A DNA stretch of 64,000 bases, taken from positions 124,001 to 188,000 of the forward strand of contig NZ_JACBZF010000005.1 in the NCBI RefSeq assembly GCF_013408095.1. Reading direction: 5' to 3'. The translations under genes and the position numbers were made by a program. The notes beneath the pieces are model-generated. The model ran no database searches. It saw nothing but the letters and a program-made list of their open reading frames with translations, and was not told the DNA's origin. Shown here one piece after another: positions 63,512 through 64,000 of this stretch. The stretch is from Novosphingobium marinum. GTDB taxonomy: Bacteria > Pseudomonadota > Alphaproteobacteria > Sphingomonadales > Sphingomonadaceae. Each line of letters opens with the position of its first letter. Position 1 is the stretch's first letter.

Positions 63512-63964
63512 TCAGCCTGCCGCTTCGGCCGCGTCGCTGGCCAGCTTGTCCACCCGCTCGTTTTCCGGGTGGCCCGAGTGGCCCTTGACCCATTCCCACT
63601 GCACGCGGTGTGGTTGCGCGGCCTCGATCAGGTCGTGCCAGAGGTCGGCGTTGCGCACCGGCTGCTTGCTGGCGTTGATCCAGCCCTTGCGCTGCCAGCC
63701 CTCGATCCACTTGGTCATTCCGTCGATGACATAGCGGCTGTCGGTGTGGATGGTCACGTCGCACGGCTCGATCAGCGCGTTCAACGCCTTCACCACAGCA
63801 GTCATCTCCATGCGGTTGTTGGTGGTGGAGGGGTCGGAACCGGCGAGTTCCTTTTCGTGCCGCCCCATCCGCAGGAGCACGCCCCACCCGCCGGGGCCGG
63901 GGTTGCCCTTGCACGCGCCGTCGGTGAATATGTCGATCTTCTTCAAATGCTTGTCTTCGCTCAC
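63512..63964 (-). CDS. rnhA: ribonuclease HI
   Basis: RNase HI cuts RNA in RNA-DNA hybrids. The 150-residue protein has the catalytic carboxylates D15 (FTDGACKGNPGPGGWG), E53 (NNRMEM), D75 (TDSRYV) and D139 (ERVDKLA), and the catalytic His region GHSGHPENE. The length is standard, with the basic handle WQRKGWINASK. The start is GTG 63964, overlapping the stop of the upstream gene (GTGA). Confidence 0.96.
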   Translation of the reverse strand: MSEDKHLKKIDIFTDGACKGNPGPGGWGVLLRMGRHEKELAGSDPSTTNNRMEMTAVVKALNALIEPCDVTIHTDSRYVIDGMTKWIEGWQRKGWINASKQPVRNADLWHDLIEAAQPHRVQWEWVKGHSGHPENERVDKLASDAAEAAG

Positions 63965-64000
63965 GATGCGCCGAACATAGCCGCATTTTCCGGATCGGCA
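63961..64000 (-). CDS. C-terminal end of an upstream gene (truncated by window edge)
   Basis: A frame reading in from the window edge ends ADPENAAMFGAS and stops at a TGA that overlaps the rnhA GTG. In many alphaproteobacteria rnhA follows thrB (homoserine kinase), so this may be its tail, but twelve residues are too few to identify it. Confidence 0.45.
   Translation of the reverse strand, partial: ADPENAAMFGAS

Overview
The window is about 65% GC, densely packed chromosome from an alphaproteobacterium, most likely Sphingomonadales and probably Erythrobacteraceae or a relative. The evidence is the combination of a ChpT phosphotransferase (CtrA relay), alphaproteobacterial RpoH, an ATP12-type chaperone, GatCAB, a cpa/tad pilus locus, a TIGR02186 protein beside a TauE-type exporter, large Cys-containing TonB-dependent receptors, and a short inverted repeat family I associate with this group. 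I see no prophage, insertion sequence, CRISPR array, rRNA or tRNA.

Layout. 1-9.5 kb: the 3' end of a TonB receptor, mtgA, an unrecognised gene, rpoH with a clear terminator, rluD, an M67 metallopeptidase, chpT, an AmiD-like amidase, the RNase P RNA gene, ugd with a phosphatase, and a TorF-type porin. 9.5-20.6 kb: a SIMPL protein, a glyoxalase, nhaA, a two-gene NfrB/NfrA-like exopolysaccharide unit, a TauE/SafE exporter with its TIGR02186 neighbour, a HerA-like ATPase, queE, an intergenic repeat pair, and a histidine kinase whose membrane domain carries the plant ethylene-receptor residues. 20.6-31.6 kb: valS with a sharply bounded low-GC patch, an Mla-type lipid transport operon, and a minus-strand operon of overlapping genes (crcB, a pseudouridine synthase, PaiB-like, HAD, a small membrane protein, ATP12, and a putative Nmad3-domain gene). 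31.8-44.3 kb: rpsU, an FKBP isomerase, gatCAB, an M16 peptidase, a betaine/choline-type ABC transporter with fused binding protein and permease, and clpB behind an RpoH-like promoter that sits on a perfect 20-bp palindrome.

44.3-52.4 kb is the least explained region. A TPR sulfotransferase and a 2-oxoglutarate oxygenase are divergent from a paralogous oxygenase and a TPR-oxygenase fusion, and a large TonB receptor converges on them. I suggest this is a peptide or surface-protein modification and uptake module; that is inference. 52.8-61.1 kb holds mtnP and a cpa/tad Flp-pilus operon that lacks the expected CpaF/TadA motor ATPase, with only a 16-codon ORF where it should be. 61.2-64 kb holds an alpha/beta hydrolase, a DAO-family oxidoreductase, a YegP-like protein, rnhA and the last codons of an upstream gene.

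Overlapping stop/start pairs (ATGA or GTGA) are frequent and were used to set starts. Where the first ATG of an open frame lies inside a neighbouring gene or terminator, the start was moved downstream and the reason is given.
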